Positions 35,671 to 44,632 of a stretch of DNA of 64,000 nucleotides are shown one piece after another. A program made the position numbers and the translations under genes. Source of the stretch: Sediminibacillus halophilus. Lineage in GTDB: Bacteria; Bacillota; Bacilli; Bacillales; Amphibacillaceae. Location of the stretch: positions 173,603 through 237,602 of the forward strand of contig NZ_FNHF01000006.1 in NCBI RefSeq assembly GCF_900103695.1, written 5' to 3'. Position 1 is the stretch's first letter, and each line of letters begins with the position of its first letter. Under the pieces are notes generated by a model that was not told the origin of the DNA, made no database searches, and worked only from the letters and a program-made list of their open reading frames with translations.

Positions 35671-37284
35671 TTAAGCTCCTTCAATCATATCCCTTCTGCT
35701 ATAACCAAGGTAACCAATTATCACCAAAGCGATGCTAATCACCGTTATTGCTATGAAAATTGGAGCATCAAAATCTTCCATCGGCATTCGGGGAATCCAG
35801 CTTTGAATGGCTGTTTTGGAAAACCAGTCAGGTAAATCTAAGATACCGCCAAAGTAGTTCAGTAGAAAGGAGTAACCAAGATACACATAAACCACTCTAC
35901 CAAGCCTGGGTGCCCAGCCAAGTGCCAAGGTTGCAAGACCTGTTAAAAATAATACCGACGGTAAGAAGTTGTAGCCAGCAGCAAGAAAATCAAATATATT
36001 CATTGTCGAGCTATCCCCCATAGCTGTGATAGCTATACCGCCAAGCCCACCTGCGGCTAATAAAATTCCTACAAAACCTGCGATAATCGCTAAACCAATA
36101 CTGGTCCAATAAAGTTGGCCACGGGTCACTTTTGTAGCGTAAAGTTGACTTAAGTGCAAGCGGCTTTCTTCAGAGAACAGTTTGTTGATAATGGCAATTG
36201 GTAAAATGGAAACCAAACCAGTCATGACCATCATAATTGTTCCTGTGAATGACTCTTCAATGGAAACGCCTGAATGCGTAAACATTTGTTTCATCATTTC
36301 GTTACTTTCAAGAAAGGTCTGCATGTCTCCATAAATCGAACCATAAGCAGCACCCATTACAACAAAAGCAATCATCCAACCTATTATGACACCTTTGTTA
36401 ATCTTGATAAATAAGCCACGAACAGACAATAAAGACTTCTTTGCCCTTTCTCGACCTTCTCTTTCCGGAAGATAGCCAGCCCCCATATCGCGGGCTCCCT
36501 CAAGGGCAAAAGCAATCGTCACCACGATGATACTGAAAATCAAGGCACAGATAAGAAGGGACCAGTTATTTTCAGTAAAAGGATACGTTAAATACGTCCA
36601 ACCCAATGGATTAATCATGGATAAGCCGACATTGGAGACATCTGTCCCCGCCCGGACAATATAAAGCAGTCCGATAATTCCAAGTGCTGAACCTGTTGCA
36701 GCTGATGAAGTTGACATGATTTGCGCCATAACCAGCGCAATTCCAGCACCGATCACCCCAGCCATTCCAACCGATGCACCAAATAAAAAGGAACCTTCGG
36801 CAGAAATCGTATCAGCACCGAAACTCATCATTACTCCCCAAATAAAGAGTGTTAATAAGACGTTAATGATAACTGTCTCTGAAATGACAGCAAGAGAGTT
36901 TGCTTGTCGTCCTATTTGAAATGAGCGCACAAGTTCAGTGAGGCCAAGATCTTCCTCTTTACGCGTATGGCTTATCACGTGTAAAACAGCTATAATCATC
37001 GCAAACAAACCACAGAACAGCACCATTTCCTGCGCATACATCGCACCTAACGTATAATCAGCTGCCGTTTCGATTGGCGTAGGACCGACCATGGATATCA
37101 TAGCAGGATTTTGCAAGGTTTCATACATTCCCAGCAAGCCTTGCCCTTTGGTTATTTCTTCAAAAGCTGGAACATAAGCAGCTGAAAACAAGCCAAGGCC
37201 TAAAACCCAAACAATTATTTTTTTCCAATCTCGTTTTAGATACTGAACAAACAGGATATCCCAGCGGGAAAATTTTTCCTTCAT
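35671..37284 (-). CDS. ABC exporter permease
   Basis: 537-residue membrane protein with about 12 helices in two halves, of the polyketide/tetronasin-type ABC exporter permeases. The start ATG (MKEKFSRWDILFVQYLKRDWKKII) is 8 bases after AAGGAGG; an in-frame start 7 codons upstream precedes that site and is rejected. It follows the ATPase gene by 24 bases, and with the TetR gene forms a three-gene unit. Substrate unknown, probably a hydrophobic toxic compound. Confidence 0.8.
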   Translation of the reverse strand: MKEKFSRWDILFVQYLKRDWKKIIVWVLGLGLFSAAYVPAFEEITKGQGLLGMYETLQNPAMISMVGPTPIETAADYTLGAMYAQEMVLFCGLFAMIIAVLHVISHTRKEEDLGLTELVRSFQIGRQANSLAVISETVIINVLLTLFIWGVMMSFGADTISAEGSFLFGASVGMAGVIGAGIALVMAQIMSTSSAATGSALGIIGLLYIVRAGTDVSNVGLSMINPLGWTYLTYPFTENNWSLLICALIFSIIVVTIAFALEGARDMGAGYLPEREGRERAKKSLLSVRGLFIKINKGVIIGWMIAFVVMGAAYGSIYGDMQTFLESNEMMKQMFTHSGVSIEESFTGTIMMVMTGLVSILPIAIINKLFSEESRLHLSQLYATKVTRGQLYWTSIGLAIIAGFVGILLAAGGLGGIAITAMGDSSTMNIFDFLAAGYNFLPSVLFLTGLATLALGWAPRLGRVVYVYLGYSFLLNYFGGILDLPDWFSKTAIQSWIPRMPMEDFDAPIFIAITVISIALVIIGYLGYSRRDMIEGA

Positions 37285-37308
37285 CTTGTACATCCTCCTT
37301 TTCAACGC

Positions 37309-38190
37309 TTAGCCTTCATAATGGCGCATGAACAAATCCTCAAGCGTTGGCGGTACAGATTCAAATTTCTTGACACCTAATTTGCTTGCTTCCATTAAAA
37401 TCTCGTTGAGATATTGATTATCCGCAGAGAATGTCGCTTGGTTATCTGTTTGTTTGAAATCAAATACTCCATTCACCTTGTTCATTTCCGCCACATCGCC
37501 TTCTGTTTCTAAAGTTACAGTAGAACGAGCCAAATGACGTAAATCATCAAGGGTTCCAGTTTCGACAATTTCCCCTTGGCGGATGATGACCACCTTGTCG
37601 GCCAAGCGTTCCACTTCACTCAAAATATGAGACGATAGCAGGATGGATTTACCTGATTCTTTGATTTTTTCTACTTCTTCTTGAAAAATTGCTTCCATCA
37701 AAGGGTCAAGTCCAGAAGTTGGCTCATCAAAAATATATAAATCGGAATCAACAGACAATGCTGCAATCAAACCGACCTTTTGACGATTTCCTTTCGAATA
37801 TCCTTTGGCCTTTTTCTTAGGGTCCAATTCAAAGCGTTTAATCAAGTAATCTCGTTTTTGTTTATCTCCGCCTCCATGCAATTTAAGAAAAAGATCAATA
37901 ATCTCGCCACCTGTTAGACTTCCCCACAAGGAGACATCCCCAGGAACATAAGAAATTCGTTTGTGAATGTCCAGGCTGTCTTTCCAAACGTCTTTACCGA
38001 ATATTTCCACATTGCCGGCATCTCGCTTTATAATTCCCAATAGAGTCCGGATAGTTGTAGATTTACCAGCCCCATTCGGGCCAATAAAACCGACGACTTC
38101 ACCTGGCTCCACCGTAAACGTTACATCTTTTAGTGCTTGAAATTTACCGAATTTTTTTTGTAAGCCGTGCACTTTAACAACTTCCGTCAT
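37309..38190 (-). CDS. ABC exporter ATP-binding subunit
   Basis: 293-residue ATPase with Walker A GPNGAGKST (about 37-45), Q-loop, signature YSKGNRQKVGL, Walker B DLYIFDEPTSGLDP and switch His (LLSSHILSEV). The final ~80 residues form the C-terminal domain common in drug-export ATPases of the DrrA/CcmA type. It partners with the permease downstream and is preceded by the TetR gene 28 bases away. Confidence 0.9.
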   Translation of the reverse strand: MTEVVKVHGLQKKFGKFQALKDVTFTVEPGEVVGFIGPNGAGKSTTIRTLLGIIKRDAGNVEIFGKDVWKDSLDIHKRISYVPGDVSLWGSLTGGEIIDLFLKLHGGGDKQKRDYLIKRFELDPKKKAKGYSKGNRQKVGLIAALSVDSDLYIFDEPTSGLDPLMEAIFQEEVEKIKESGKSILLSSHILSEVERLADKVVIIRQGEIVETGTLDDLRHLARSTVTLETEGDVAEMNKVNGVFDFKQTDNQATFSADNQYLNEILMEASKLGVKKFESVPPTLEDLFMRHYEG

Positions 38191-38218
38191 AACGCCGACA
38201 CTCCTTTTTTATTTTTTA

Positions 38219-38839
38219 TCATTTGTAAAAACTATGCCTCAGAATTTCAGAATAACTCTTCCACTCTTTAAGAAATTGCTCTCCAAATTCTCCTATATCT
38301 TCAAAGCTGTCTATTTGTTGGAGACCTTTTTCTCCGAATCCGGACATTGTCCAAGTTAAGATTTCTATCGCCTTATCGATATCAACCCCTTCACGGAATT
38401 TGGAATAATCAATACCATCATATATTTTTTCAAAGCCTTGCTCATAGATTCGCTCAATCTGTTGCCTTAAAATATCCTTTACTTCATCTGATTCTTCTTG
38501 AGTGGAAGATGCCAGGAAATCAAATACATGAGGATACTTTTGATGGATACACAACTTCTGTAATCCTATATTTTCAATTCTTTTAAAAAGGTCCGTTTCA
38601 TTCAGATCAATTTGTTCATAAAGTTGTTCGATCACTTGAATACTGTAATCAAGTAAAAATAAATAAAGATCTTTCTTACTATTAAAATAGTTAAATAAGG
38701 AACCTTTAGAAATATTTGCTTCTTTTACAATTTCGTTGGTGGATGCTTTTTCAAAACCGTTTCGGACAAATTCCTTTATTGCAGCGTTAATAATTCGCTC
38801 TTGTTTTTCTGATTTTAATTGATTAAAGTTCGCGTAAAT
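38219..38839 (-). CDS. TetR family repressor, apparent ATT start
   Basis: 206-residue regulator of the exporter. The N-terminal HTH is intact when read from an ATT codon at 38839-38837: QERIINAAIKEFVRNGFEKASTNEIVKEANISKGSLFNYF. AAGGAGG lies 8 bases before this ATT. A TAA stands seven codons upstream and no ATG, GTG or TTG falls between, so ATT is the only start that includes the HTH and fits the ribosome site. The first standard start downstream (GTG at 38635) would remove the DNA-binding domain. Either ATT is used, as in infC, or the gene was damaged by an ATG-to-ATT change. Two TGACCAAANNGGTCA palindromes lie upstream. Confidence 0.8.
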   Translation of the reverse strand: MYANFNQLKSEKQERIINAAIKEFVRNGFEKASTNEIVKEANISKGSLFNYFNSKKDLYLFLLDYSIQVIEQLYEQIDLNETDLFKRIENIGLQKLCIHQKYPHVFDFLASSTQEESDEVKDILRQQIERIYEQGFEKIYDGIDYSKFREGVDIDKAIEILTWTMSGFGEKGLQQIDSFEDIGEFGEQFLKEWKSYSEILRHSFYK

Positions 38840-38864
38840 AGTTGTATCCTCCTTTTATCCACGC

Positions 38865-38918
38865 ATTGACCAAATCGGTCAATTTTGATCTTAACACTAA
38901 TGACCAAAGTGGTCAATT
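38865..38918 (-). promoter_or_regulatory. TetR-ABC operon promoter with two operators
   Basis: Palindromes attgaccaaatcggtcaatt (38865-38884) and aatgaccaaagtggtcaatt (38899-38918). On the minus strand a -35 TTGACC (38916-38911) and a -10 TAAGAT (38893-38888) are 17 bp apart. One operator covers the -35 and the other lies just past the -10. Repression by the TetR protein is inferred. Confidence 0.8.
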
Positions 38919-39122
38919 GAATACAAGACTGGTCGATGTTAAATTTTCTATCCGCAGATATCCTCCAGTAACCCGCCTTCTCCGTCCATTGCCATTATGA
39001 AGGCTCTCCTATATTACGAGATTTAGTCAAAAAAACCGCCAAGGTACCGATTATTTGTTGTATTAAACCCTCCTTACTTTAATTGTAAAAATTCTCAAGA
39101 TCTTGTTTTGCAATTTTATTTT

Positions 39123-39428
39123 TCAGGCGATATTATTTAAATTATCCAATAAAACTTTGTGTAATTTTTCTTGACACTTTTCCTGATAAGTTCGCTTATC
39201 AAGTTTGTTTCTTTTAAATTTCCCAATTACTTGACGGACATCATTATTATGGATGATTAGTTCCCTATAATTATCATCATTAAGGTAATTTTGGAACCAT
39301 TGTTGTCTTTTTAGATACTTTATATTTCTCCCTATATCTTCTTCATCAACTTTTAGAAACGGCAAAAATCCACCAATGTTTACAAAAACAATTACAGCAA
39401 AGACAAACAAGTAAAATATGGCTTTCAA
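39123..39428 (-). CDS. Small membrane-anchored or secreted protein, unknown
   Basis: 101-residue product with an N-terminal hydrophobic segment (about 3-24), then a basic, Asn-rich, mostly helical tail (NIKYLKRQQWFQNYLNDDNYREL). TTG start 7 bases after GGGAGGG. I recognise no family. AT-rich and isolated in a region with decayed genes. Confidence 0.5.
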   Translation of the reverse strand: MKAIFYLFVFAVIVFVNIGGFLPFLKVDEEDIGRNIKYLKRQQWFQNYLNDDNYRELIIHNNDVRQVIGKFKRNKLDKRTYQEKCQEKLHKVLLDNLNNIA

Positions 39429-39497
39429 AGTTTAACCCTCCCATAAGTCGCATCTATTAAGAAATACGTTTAATCATTTAAAGAGTTTCAATTCCTA

Positions 39498-39695
39498 TTA
39501 CCCGAACCGAAAAATAAGAAAGGGAGATGGAATAAATGCAAAGTTTATCCAATTCTTCACTTTACGACTAATCAAAATCGAGAACACAATGATTAAAAGC
39601 CCTATTATCATATTAAGAGACAAACTTTCATTTAGAAAAAAGGAGCCCAGAATCACACCGACTAATGGAATAAAATAATTTGAAAAACAATTCAA
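39498..39695 (-). pseudogene. EamA/DMT transporter C-terminal fragment
   Basis: About 65 residues match the last two helices of an EamA-type drug/metabolite transporter (NYFIPLVGVILGSFFLNESLSLNMIIGLLIIVFSILIS). Intact members have about 300 residues. The rest of the gene is absent upstream, so this is a remnant. Confidence 0.65.
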
Positions 39696-40022
39696 ATAGC
39701 ATACTACCGGCTTGTTAGACTAATTAAATTACTTAACAACATTCTTCATCTACATGTTTTATAAAAGTATTTTGAGTCCTATGCTGGGAAGACACTTTCT
39801 TTCAAATCCAAAGCAGCCAGTTGCTCTCATTAATTCTTTTACTAACTAAACGCCAATTACCTTACTCTAAAAACGCATGCTGTCTTTTTGTTTTTATTCC
39901 TTTAAAACATGTGTAGCGACCCTTTAAAGAAACAGCTTGAATCTTTCACGTTGCTCCAATACCAGAGCCTATTCTCTTTAATCCACTTTACCGTTCTCGA
40001 TTTTCTTGTTCTTTTTGACATA
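39696..40022. other. Gene-free stretch
   Basis: No supported gene. The sequence is AT-rich with short open frames only. Confidence 0.4.
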
Positions 40023-40025
40023 AAA

Positions 40026-40060
40026 ACACCCCTTTGGATAATTATATCCAAAGGGGTAAA
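40026..40060 (-). terminator. Terminator of the peroxiredoxin-like gene
   Basis: acccctttggata / tatccaaaggggt stem; on the minus strand followed by GTTTTTATG. Confidence 0.8.
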
Positions 40061-40080
40061 TCCGTCAGGACAACCGACCA

Positions 40081-40731
40081 TTACAGCTTTCTTAATTCAC
40101 GCAGAATAATTTCGGGATCCAACCGCTGCATAAAGTCCGGATTGACGTAAGCGGAGCGTATAATACCGGACTCATCGATCATAAAGGTAGAAGGAATCGG
40201 TAAGATCCAGCGGTTCGTCGCGTTGTATTCCGTCAAATCCATACCAATTTGTTTCATAACGTCCTGGATGTAATCGGGAACGTCATAAAGAATGTTATAG
40301 AAAGCTGCCACAAGACCGTGTGTGTCGCTAAGTACTTGGAAGGTCAGCTCTTCCTTTTCCTGCTGAGAAAGCGTGTTGTCCGGGCTTTGCGGGCTGACCG
40401 CAATCAACCTGCCCCCAAGGGCTTCGATGTCCGGTAACAGCTTCTGATAGGTCTTAAGCTGACTATTACAGAACGGGCACCATCCACCCCGGTAGAAAGT
40501 CAGGACTACAGGTCCTTTGGACAACTCCTCATAAAGATTAACTTTTTCTCCCAAAGCATTCAGGAGAGTAAAATCCTTTGCCTTCTGCCCCTCCTGTCGG
40601 CCGTACACAATATCAGACTCCTGCTGCTCCCGAATCTGACGAAACATCTCTGTTTGAATCTCCAAAGGGGTATGTGCAATAAATTCCTGTTTAACTTCCG
40701 CTAAAGCATGAGCTAATGACATGTTTTGCAT
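40081..40731 (-). CDS. Peroxiredoxin-like (AhpC/TSA family) protein
   Basis: 216-residue thioredoxin-fold protein. The active-site region reads PVVLTFYRGGWCPFCNSQL (about 75-93), with a CxxC arrangement rather than the single peroxidatic Cys of classic AhpC. The N-terminal 40 residues are helical and acidic. Expected to reduce peroxides or disulfides in the cytoplasm. AAAGGAG precedes the ATG. It stands alone on the left edge of the GC-rich segment. Confidence 0.8.
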   Translation of the reverse strand: MQNMSLAHALAEVKQEFIAHTPLEIQTEMFRQIREQQESDIVYGRQEGQKAKDFTLLNALGEKVNLYEELSKGPVVLTFYRGGWCPFCNSQLKTYQKLLPDIEALGGRLIAVSPQSPDNTLSQQEKEELTFQVLSDTHGLVAAFYNILYDVPDYIQDVMKQIGMDLTEYNATNRWILPIPSTFMIDESGIIRSAYVNPDFMQRLDPEIILRELRKL

Positions 40732-40824
40732 CTCCTTTTTAACTAGAACTTTCTGAATAGAACCTGTTATAAATTAAAAGGACTTGCTAGTTAATTATCA
40801 TGCTGTTTCTCAATTAATGATGCT

Positions 40825-41340
40825 TCATTCGCCAGTCATTTCGGTTGGCGATACGATTGCGGCCATTCTGCCTTGCCTGCGCAAATGAATGATTTGTGCT
40901 GTCAGGCCCACGATGAGAATGAGGAATAGAGTGGCTTGAGCGCCAAGAAGAATTGGCGACTTCACGTCAGCTGCTATCGGATTGCCGTCTGGAACACGGG
41001 TAAGGGTTTCGGTAACGGTCGGCACCATCAGCAGAAACGCCGTCAAACTAAGTGAGATTGTTTCAAGGTACTTTCTCGCACGCCCAAGGCTCGCAATACG
41101 CGCGAGGCCGTATCCGGTAAGCAGCAACAGGATCGTTGCGGTTCCAATGACATAGCTGACCGACTGATGTGCGATGGGGAAAACTGTGATAGCGCCAATC
41201 AACATCGAAATAAAGTAGAAAATACCGGCCCTAGATCGAGGTACGATCCGTCCGTAGCGAGCAAACATATATATAGCTAGCGGAATAGCGGGTAAGCTGC
41301 TGAGCGTATGCACCCAGCCGAGTGATGAAATTCCAAACAT
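40825..41340 (-). CDS. Four-to-five-helix membrane protein, probably acquired
   Basis: 171-residue integral membrane protein (hydrophobic segments near 8-26, 40-58, 63-82, 92-110, 131-150) with basic cytoplasmic loops. DUF2306-like topology, but I cannot name the family securely. GC content and codon choice differ from the flanks (many CGC, GCG and GTG codons), as in the TetR gene at 42.1-42.8 kb, which suggests both came from a GC-richer, perhaps proteobacterial, source. Confidence 0.6.
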   Translation of the reverse strand: MFGISSLGWVHTLSSLPAIPLAIYMFARYGRIVPRSRAGIFYFISMLIGAITVFPIAHQSVSYVIGTATILLLLTGYGLARIASLGRARKYLETISLSLTAFLLMVPTVTETLTRVPDGNPIAADVKSPILLGAQATLFLILIVGLTAQIIHLRRQGRMAAIVSPTEMTGE

Positions 41341-41876
41341 AATTGTCTCCTTCCAGTCCTTAAGGACAAGGGTATTATTTGTTCTGTCCTCGCGCCAGCC
41401 GATATTAGCGGCTGGTGCTTTCTGATCAAATCAGTGATAGCTTAATTTGGCTTAAGGTCAGCCACTTTGATGGATAGAGGCGGCATTCGCACCTGCACGA
41501 AGAATATTCCTGCCAATGCAGATTGCTCCGTACATGGGAAAGCGAAAACCATCATGTGCTTAAAATATAGAGCGTCTGGCCAGCAAGGTCGAAATTCGTT
41601 TTGGTTTACAGTTATACGCTATCTACTAGTAGGTAGGTTAAAAAGGTGCTTAACCCGATGCTTAACATCGTACCCATGCAATCTGAATAAACATCACCAC
41701 ACTGAATCACTCTCGATGGAACCGGTCCCTATTAATTTTTATTTACCGGCTATGAAAACTCGTTTTATTCTATAGGGAGTAAAGTCCTTGATGTATGTAA
41801 GTTTGGCTTATCGAAAGTCAGCAGGGGCTGTTTCGCAATCCCTGTGACCAAGGGCCATCGAGTTTTCAGCGGTTTA

Positions 41877-42086
41877 CTACGGCACGAAATAGCTATTATC
41901 CAACACGCCATGATTTAACAACCCGCATGGCTGGCCCTCATAATCCAAATTAATGATCATGGAATAGGGAATCACAACCGCCGTTTCGCCCGCAGAACGA
42001 CAAAAGTAAGCAAGACCGTTGCGAATTGTTGTATCATCATGACTGGTCTCTGTAAAAGCCGCGTAAAAAGGTGAGTTTATTCTCAA
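41877..42086 (-). pseudogene. Possible C-terminal gene fragment
   Basis: A 69-residue frame with protein-like composition (TTIRNGLAYFCRSAGETAVVI, NLDYEGQPCGLLNHGV). No ribosome site or upstream continuation, as a hairpin lies directly before it. Family not recognised. Confidence 0.25.
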
Positions 42087-42095
42087 TTACACATA

Positions 42096-42129
42096 ACGTA
42101 ACCCGACCTGCACTCCGGACGGGTTACGT
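42096..42129 (-). terminator. Hairpin after the GC-rich TetR gene
   Basis: acgtaacccg (42096-42105) and cgggttacgt (42120-42129), a perfect 10-bp stem 10 bases after the tetR stop. No real T-run. Confidence 0.5.
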
Positions 42130-42138
42130 CAAGGAAGG

Positions 42139-42789
42139 TCATGTTGAACTCCCTTCATCTCGATCATAAAACTTGCGACCATCGCTCTCGCGGTTTTCAT
42201 CGCAAGGAAAGCACGAAGTGAGTCGTTCCAAGAGTTGACCTGTCACGGCGCCGAATATCTTCGGATCGCCATAAGCCCGCGCTGAAAGCATCGCACCGTG
42301 AACCGTCGCCATGAATGTTTCTGCCTCGTCACCAGGGGTACTCACCAGATGAAGTTGCCCTTGTCGTGCGCCACGCTCCAACACAGACGTCAACCATTCC
42401 GACAGGTAGCGGAAATGCGCCTGGACCTCTACTCCTACTTCCTCGGGCAGGACGGGGAGCTGGCTTGCCAACAATGCACAGACACAAAACGGAGCGCTTG
42501 CGTCCGCGATGCAGGCTTCCCAATAACCAACGTAGAGGCGAAGCTGTTCGACCGGTTCGGATACCTGAAGTTCTAGATTCACCATCCCCGCTTTAGCTTC
42601 TTCCCGATACCGCGCAACCAGCGTTCTCACCAAGTCGACCTTGCTTGGGAAATGGTGATGGATACTCGCCTTACGAATCCCAACCACATCAGCGACGTCG
42701 GCATAACTGAAACCGTTGTAGCCGCCATTGACGATCAGAGAACGCGCACAAGCCAGAATGTCATCATACGTAGTAGATGAATTTGCCAT
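42139..42789 (-). CDS. TetR/AcrR family repressor, GC-rich, probably acquired
   Basis: 216-residue regulator. The HTH is clear at 5-50 (TYDDILACARSLIVNGGYNGFSYADVADVVGIRKASIHHHFPSKVDLV). The remaining helical ligand domain includes ASAPFCVCALLASQLPVLPEEV, typical of proteobacterial TetR proteins. Codon use is GC-richer than the neighbours. AGGAGGTAGAAC precedes the start. An 18-bp palindrome lies about 190 bases upstream, beyond a degenerate second copy of this gene's own 5' end. Confidence 0.8.
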   Translation of the reverse strand: MANSSTTYDDILACARSLIVNGGYNGFSYADVADVVGIRKASIHHHFPSKVDLVRTLVARYREEAKAGMVNLELQVSEPVEQLRLYVGYWEACIADASAPFCVCALLASQLPVLPEEVGVEVQAHFRYLSEWLTSVLERGARQGQLHLVSTPGDEAETFMATVHGAMLSARAYGDPKIFGAVTGQLLERLTSCFPCDENRESDGRKFYDRDEGSST

Positions 42790-42840
42790 ACCTCTGTTCT
42801 ACCTCCTAGTTGTAAGTTGCCAACAAATCACCAACCACCT

Positions 42841-42969
42841 TGATACTTGCCTTACGAATCCCAACCACATCAGTAGTCTCGGCATGACTGACTCATTGCA
42901 GCCAGCAGCGACGGTCAGAGGTACGTGCACAAGCCAGAATGTCATATAGGTGGCAGAAGGATTTGTTAC
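42841..42969 (-). repeat. Degenerate tandem copy of the tetR 5' end
   Basis: About 129 bases closely resemble 42660-42790, which encode the HTH of the adjacent TetR gene (shared: cttacgaatcccaaccacat, cacaagccagaatgtcat). Scattered substitutions and a one-base shift have destroyed the frame. Direct orientation, so a tandem partial duplication or a second diverged tetR replaced by recombination. Confidence 0.75.
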
Positions 42970-42974
42970 ATATA

Positions 42975-42992
42975 ACCTACCATTTGGTAGGT
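42975..42992. promoter_or_regulatory. 18-bp palindrome, probable TetR operator
   Basis: acctacca-tt-tggtaggt has perfect 8-bp arms. It lies where the promoter of the duplicated tetR copy would be. An AGGTAGGT half-site recurs at 41631-41638. Confidence 0.6.
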
Positions 42993-43550
42993 AGTTTTGT
43001 CAATGTATCTTTTTCCACACTATGAATTATTTTTGCGCTCTTATTTATTGCTTTTTGTTTTTTCGGTTAAATACTTGATATTCTTATATGAGTTTAAAAA
43101 CTTGTTCTTACTTGGCTTCTTTTATCCACTCGTTTATATTGTCATTCCAGTGTTTTGGTGGATAATTGGTAGTACACACGACATCACCAACGTAAAGCTT
43201 CCAATATCGATTAAGCTAGTTGTTGATTTTAATTAAAGTTTGATTTTTTATAATAAAGATTGATCATTTTAAATAAAGTCCAATAATTTATAAATAAATA
43301 ATGCTGATAATCTGTATTTATAACTTTAACAATCTGGGGATATTCTCGAATAACTTTTGGTAGTTGATTTGAAAACCAGCTTGTATAGATGTACTGTAAA
43401 TGATTTCCGATAATCTTAAAAGTCATAATTTAGGAAGCAAGCAGAATACGAGGACTGACCCTCCGTCCCGGTATAAATTCTTTGTAAGACATAAATTATA
43501 AAATGAAGCAGGATATTTTATAGTTAAATTAAATGAACAACTTCAGATTT
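42993..43550. other. AT-rich stretch without a supported gene
   Basis: Two short hydrophobic or Asn/Tyr-rich frames exist (42997-43236 plus, 43229-43426 minus) but neither has a ribosome site or family signal. The composition changes sharply from the GC-rich segment on its left. Confidence 0.4.
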
Positions 43551-43577
43551 AGTCACAAAATCACACATCTACTCGTT
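43551..43577 (+). promoter_or_regulatory. Candidate ECF41-type promoter
   Basis: agTCACA (43551-43557), 16 bases, then CGTT (43574-43577). This is near the ECF41 pattern TGTCACA-N16-CGTC as I recall it. Transcription would start about 45 bases before the sigma factor ATG, which suits autoregulation. Tentative. Confidence 0.4.
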
Positions 43578-43628
43578 ATATTTGTAGCACTGCTACGAGT
43601 TAGCAAACAGAAAGAGAATGGAAGTGAA

Positions 43629-44495
43629 ATGATGCAGGAATTGTATAATCAATATAAAGGTTTGTTATTTAAACTTGCCTACCAATTGTTAGGTTCGGTT
43701 TCTGATGCAGAGGATGTTGTACATGATGTTTTTTTAAAGCTATATGATGTACCGCTGGAGAAGCTGACTGAACCTAAAGCGTACTTATGTAAAATGGTAA
43801 CGAATCGTTGTAGAGATATACAAAAATCAGCACTCAAAAAGAGGGAACAATATTTTGGAGAATGGTTACCGGAACCTCTTGGCAGTTTGGATGCAGATAC
43901 AATGGAATCTGTAGATCTTGACGATCAATTGTCATATGCGATGCTTGTGCTGCTTGAAAGGCTGACACCAACTGAACGTGTTGTTTTTGTTCTTCGTGAG
44001 GCACTAGGTTTTGATTTTAAAGAGATTGCCGTTCTCATTGAAAAAAGCGAAGTGAATTGCAGGAAACTGTTAAGTCGTGCAAGATCAAAGATGGATGTTG
44101 CACCTGAAGAGCCTATTCATGCTGAAGCAGTAAAGCATGAGTTAGTTCGTGATTTTCTGACAGCACTTAAACAGGGGAATTCGAACCAAATTATATCTAT
44201 GCTTGATTCAAAAATTGTACTTGTCACAGACGGTGGAGGGAAAGTTCCGGCAGCTGTTTATCCAATCAAAACACGAGATCATGTTGCACGTTTTCTTTTT
44301 GGTGGTTTACTCAAGTCATCCATGATAGAGGGAATTCCACAAATTGCTATCAGTCAATTTAACGGACAGCCCGCTCTTATATTCCGTTCAAGTGAAGGCA
44401 TTCATACGGTATGTATCCTTCATGTGGAGGGAAATTTAATTCGTAATTTATATTTAGTTCGGAACCCCGACAAGCTGAAGCGTCTAGGAATTTGA
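43629..44495 (+). CDS. ECF41-type RNA polymerase sigma factor (SigJ-like)
   Basis: 288-residue ECF sigma factor. Region 2 is at about 1-70 (LGSVSDAEDVVHDVFLKLY) and region 4 at about 105-165 (LTPTERVVFVLREALGFDFKEIAVLIEKSEVNCRKLLSRAR). A long C-terminal SnoaL-like extension (175-288) with the conserved DGGGKVPA marks the ECF41 group, in which this domain replaces a separate anti-sigma factor. The ATG at 43629 has GGAAG upstream; a start 32 codons earlier has no ribosome site and would overlap the candidate promoter. The decarboxylase-like gene that usually goes with ECF41 is the next gene, convergent. Confidence 0.88.
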   Translation: MMQELYNQYKGLLFKLAYQLLGSVSDAEDVVHDVFLKLYDVPLEKLTEPKAYLCKMVTNRCRDIQKSALKKREQYFGEWLPEPLGSLDADTMESVDLDDQLSYAMLVLLERLTPTERVVFVLREALGFDFKEIAVLIEKSEVNCRKLLSRARSKMDVAPEEPIHAEAVKHELVRDFLTALKQGNSNQIISMLDSKIVLVTDGGGKVPAAVYPIKTRDHVARFLFGGLLKSSMIEGIPQIAISQFNGQPALIFRSSEGIHTVCILHVEGNLIRNLYLVRNPDKLKRLGI

Positions 44496-44581
44496 AAATG
44501 ATAATAAAGAAATGACCAAGTATAAGAGTTCATTAGGGAAATTATAATTTCATAGCATTCGTAATCTAATTGATTTTGAGA

Positions 44582-44632
44582 CCCTTAAGATGGATACACT
44601 AAAAAAGTAAACCATCTTAAGGGAATTTTTTG
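44582..44632 (+). terminator. Terminator after the sigma factor gene
   Basis: cccttaagatgg (44582-44593) / ccatcttaaggg (44612-44623), perfect 12-bp stem, followed by AATTTTTTG. Confidence 0.75.

Larger units (their letters stand above)
41341..42138. other. Mostly non-coding part of the GC-rich segment
   Basis: No complete gene seen. It contains a possible gene fragment (41877-42086, minus), a ctactagtag palindrome next to an AGGTAGGT half-site at 41623-41638, and a 10-bp hairpin at 42096-42129. Confidence 0.4.

Noticed and set aside
42997..43426. Two short frames in the AT-rich gap
   Set aside because: No ribosome sites, biased composition typical of non-coding AT-rich DNA, no recognised family.
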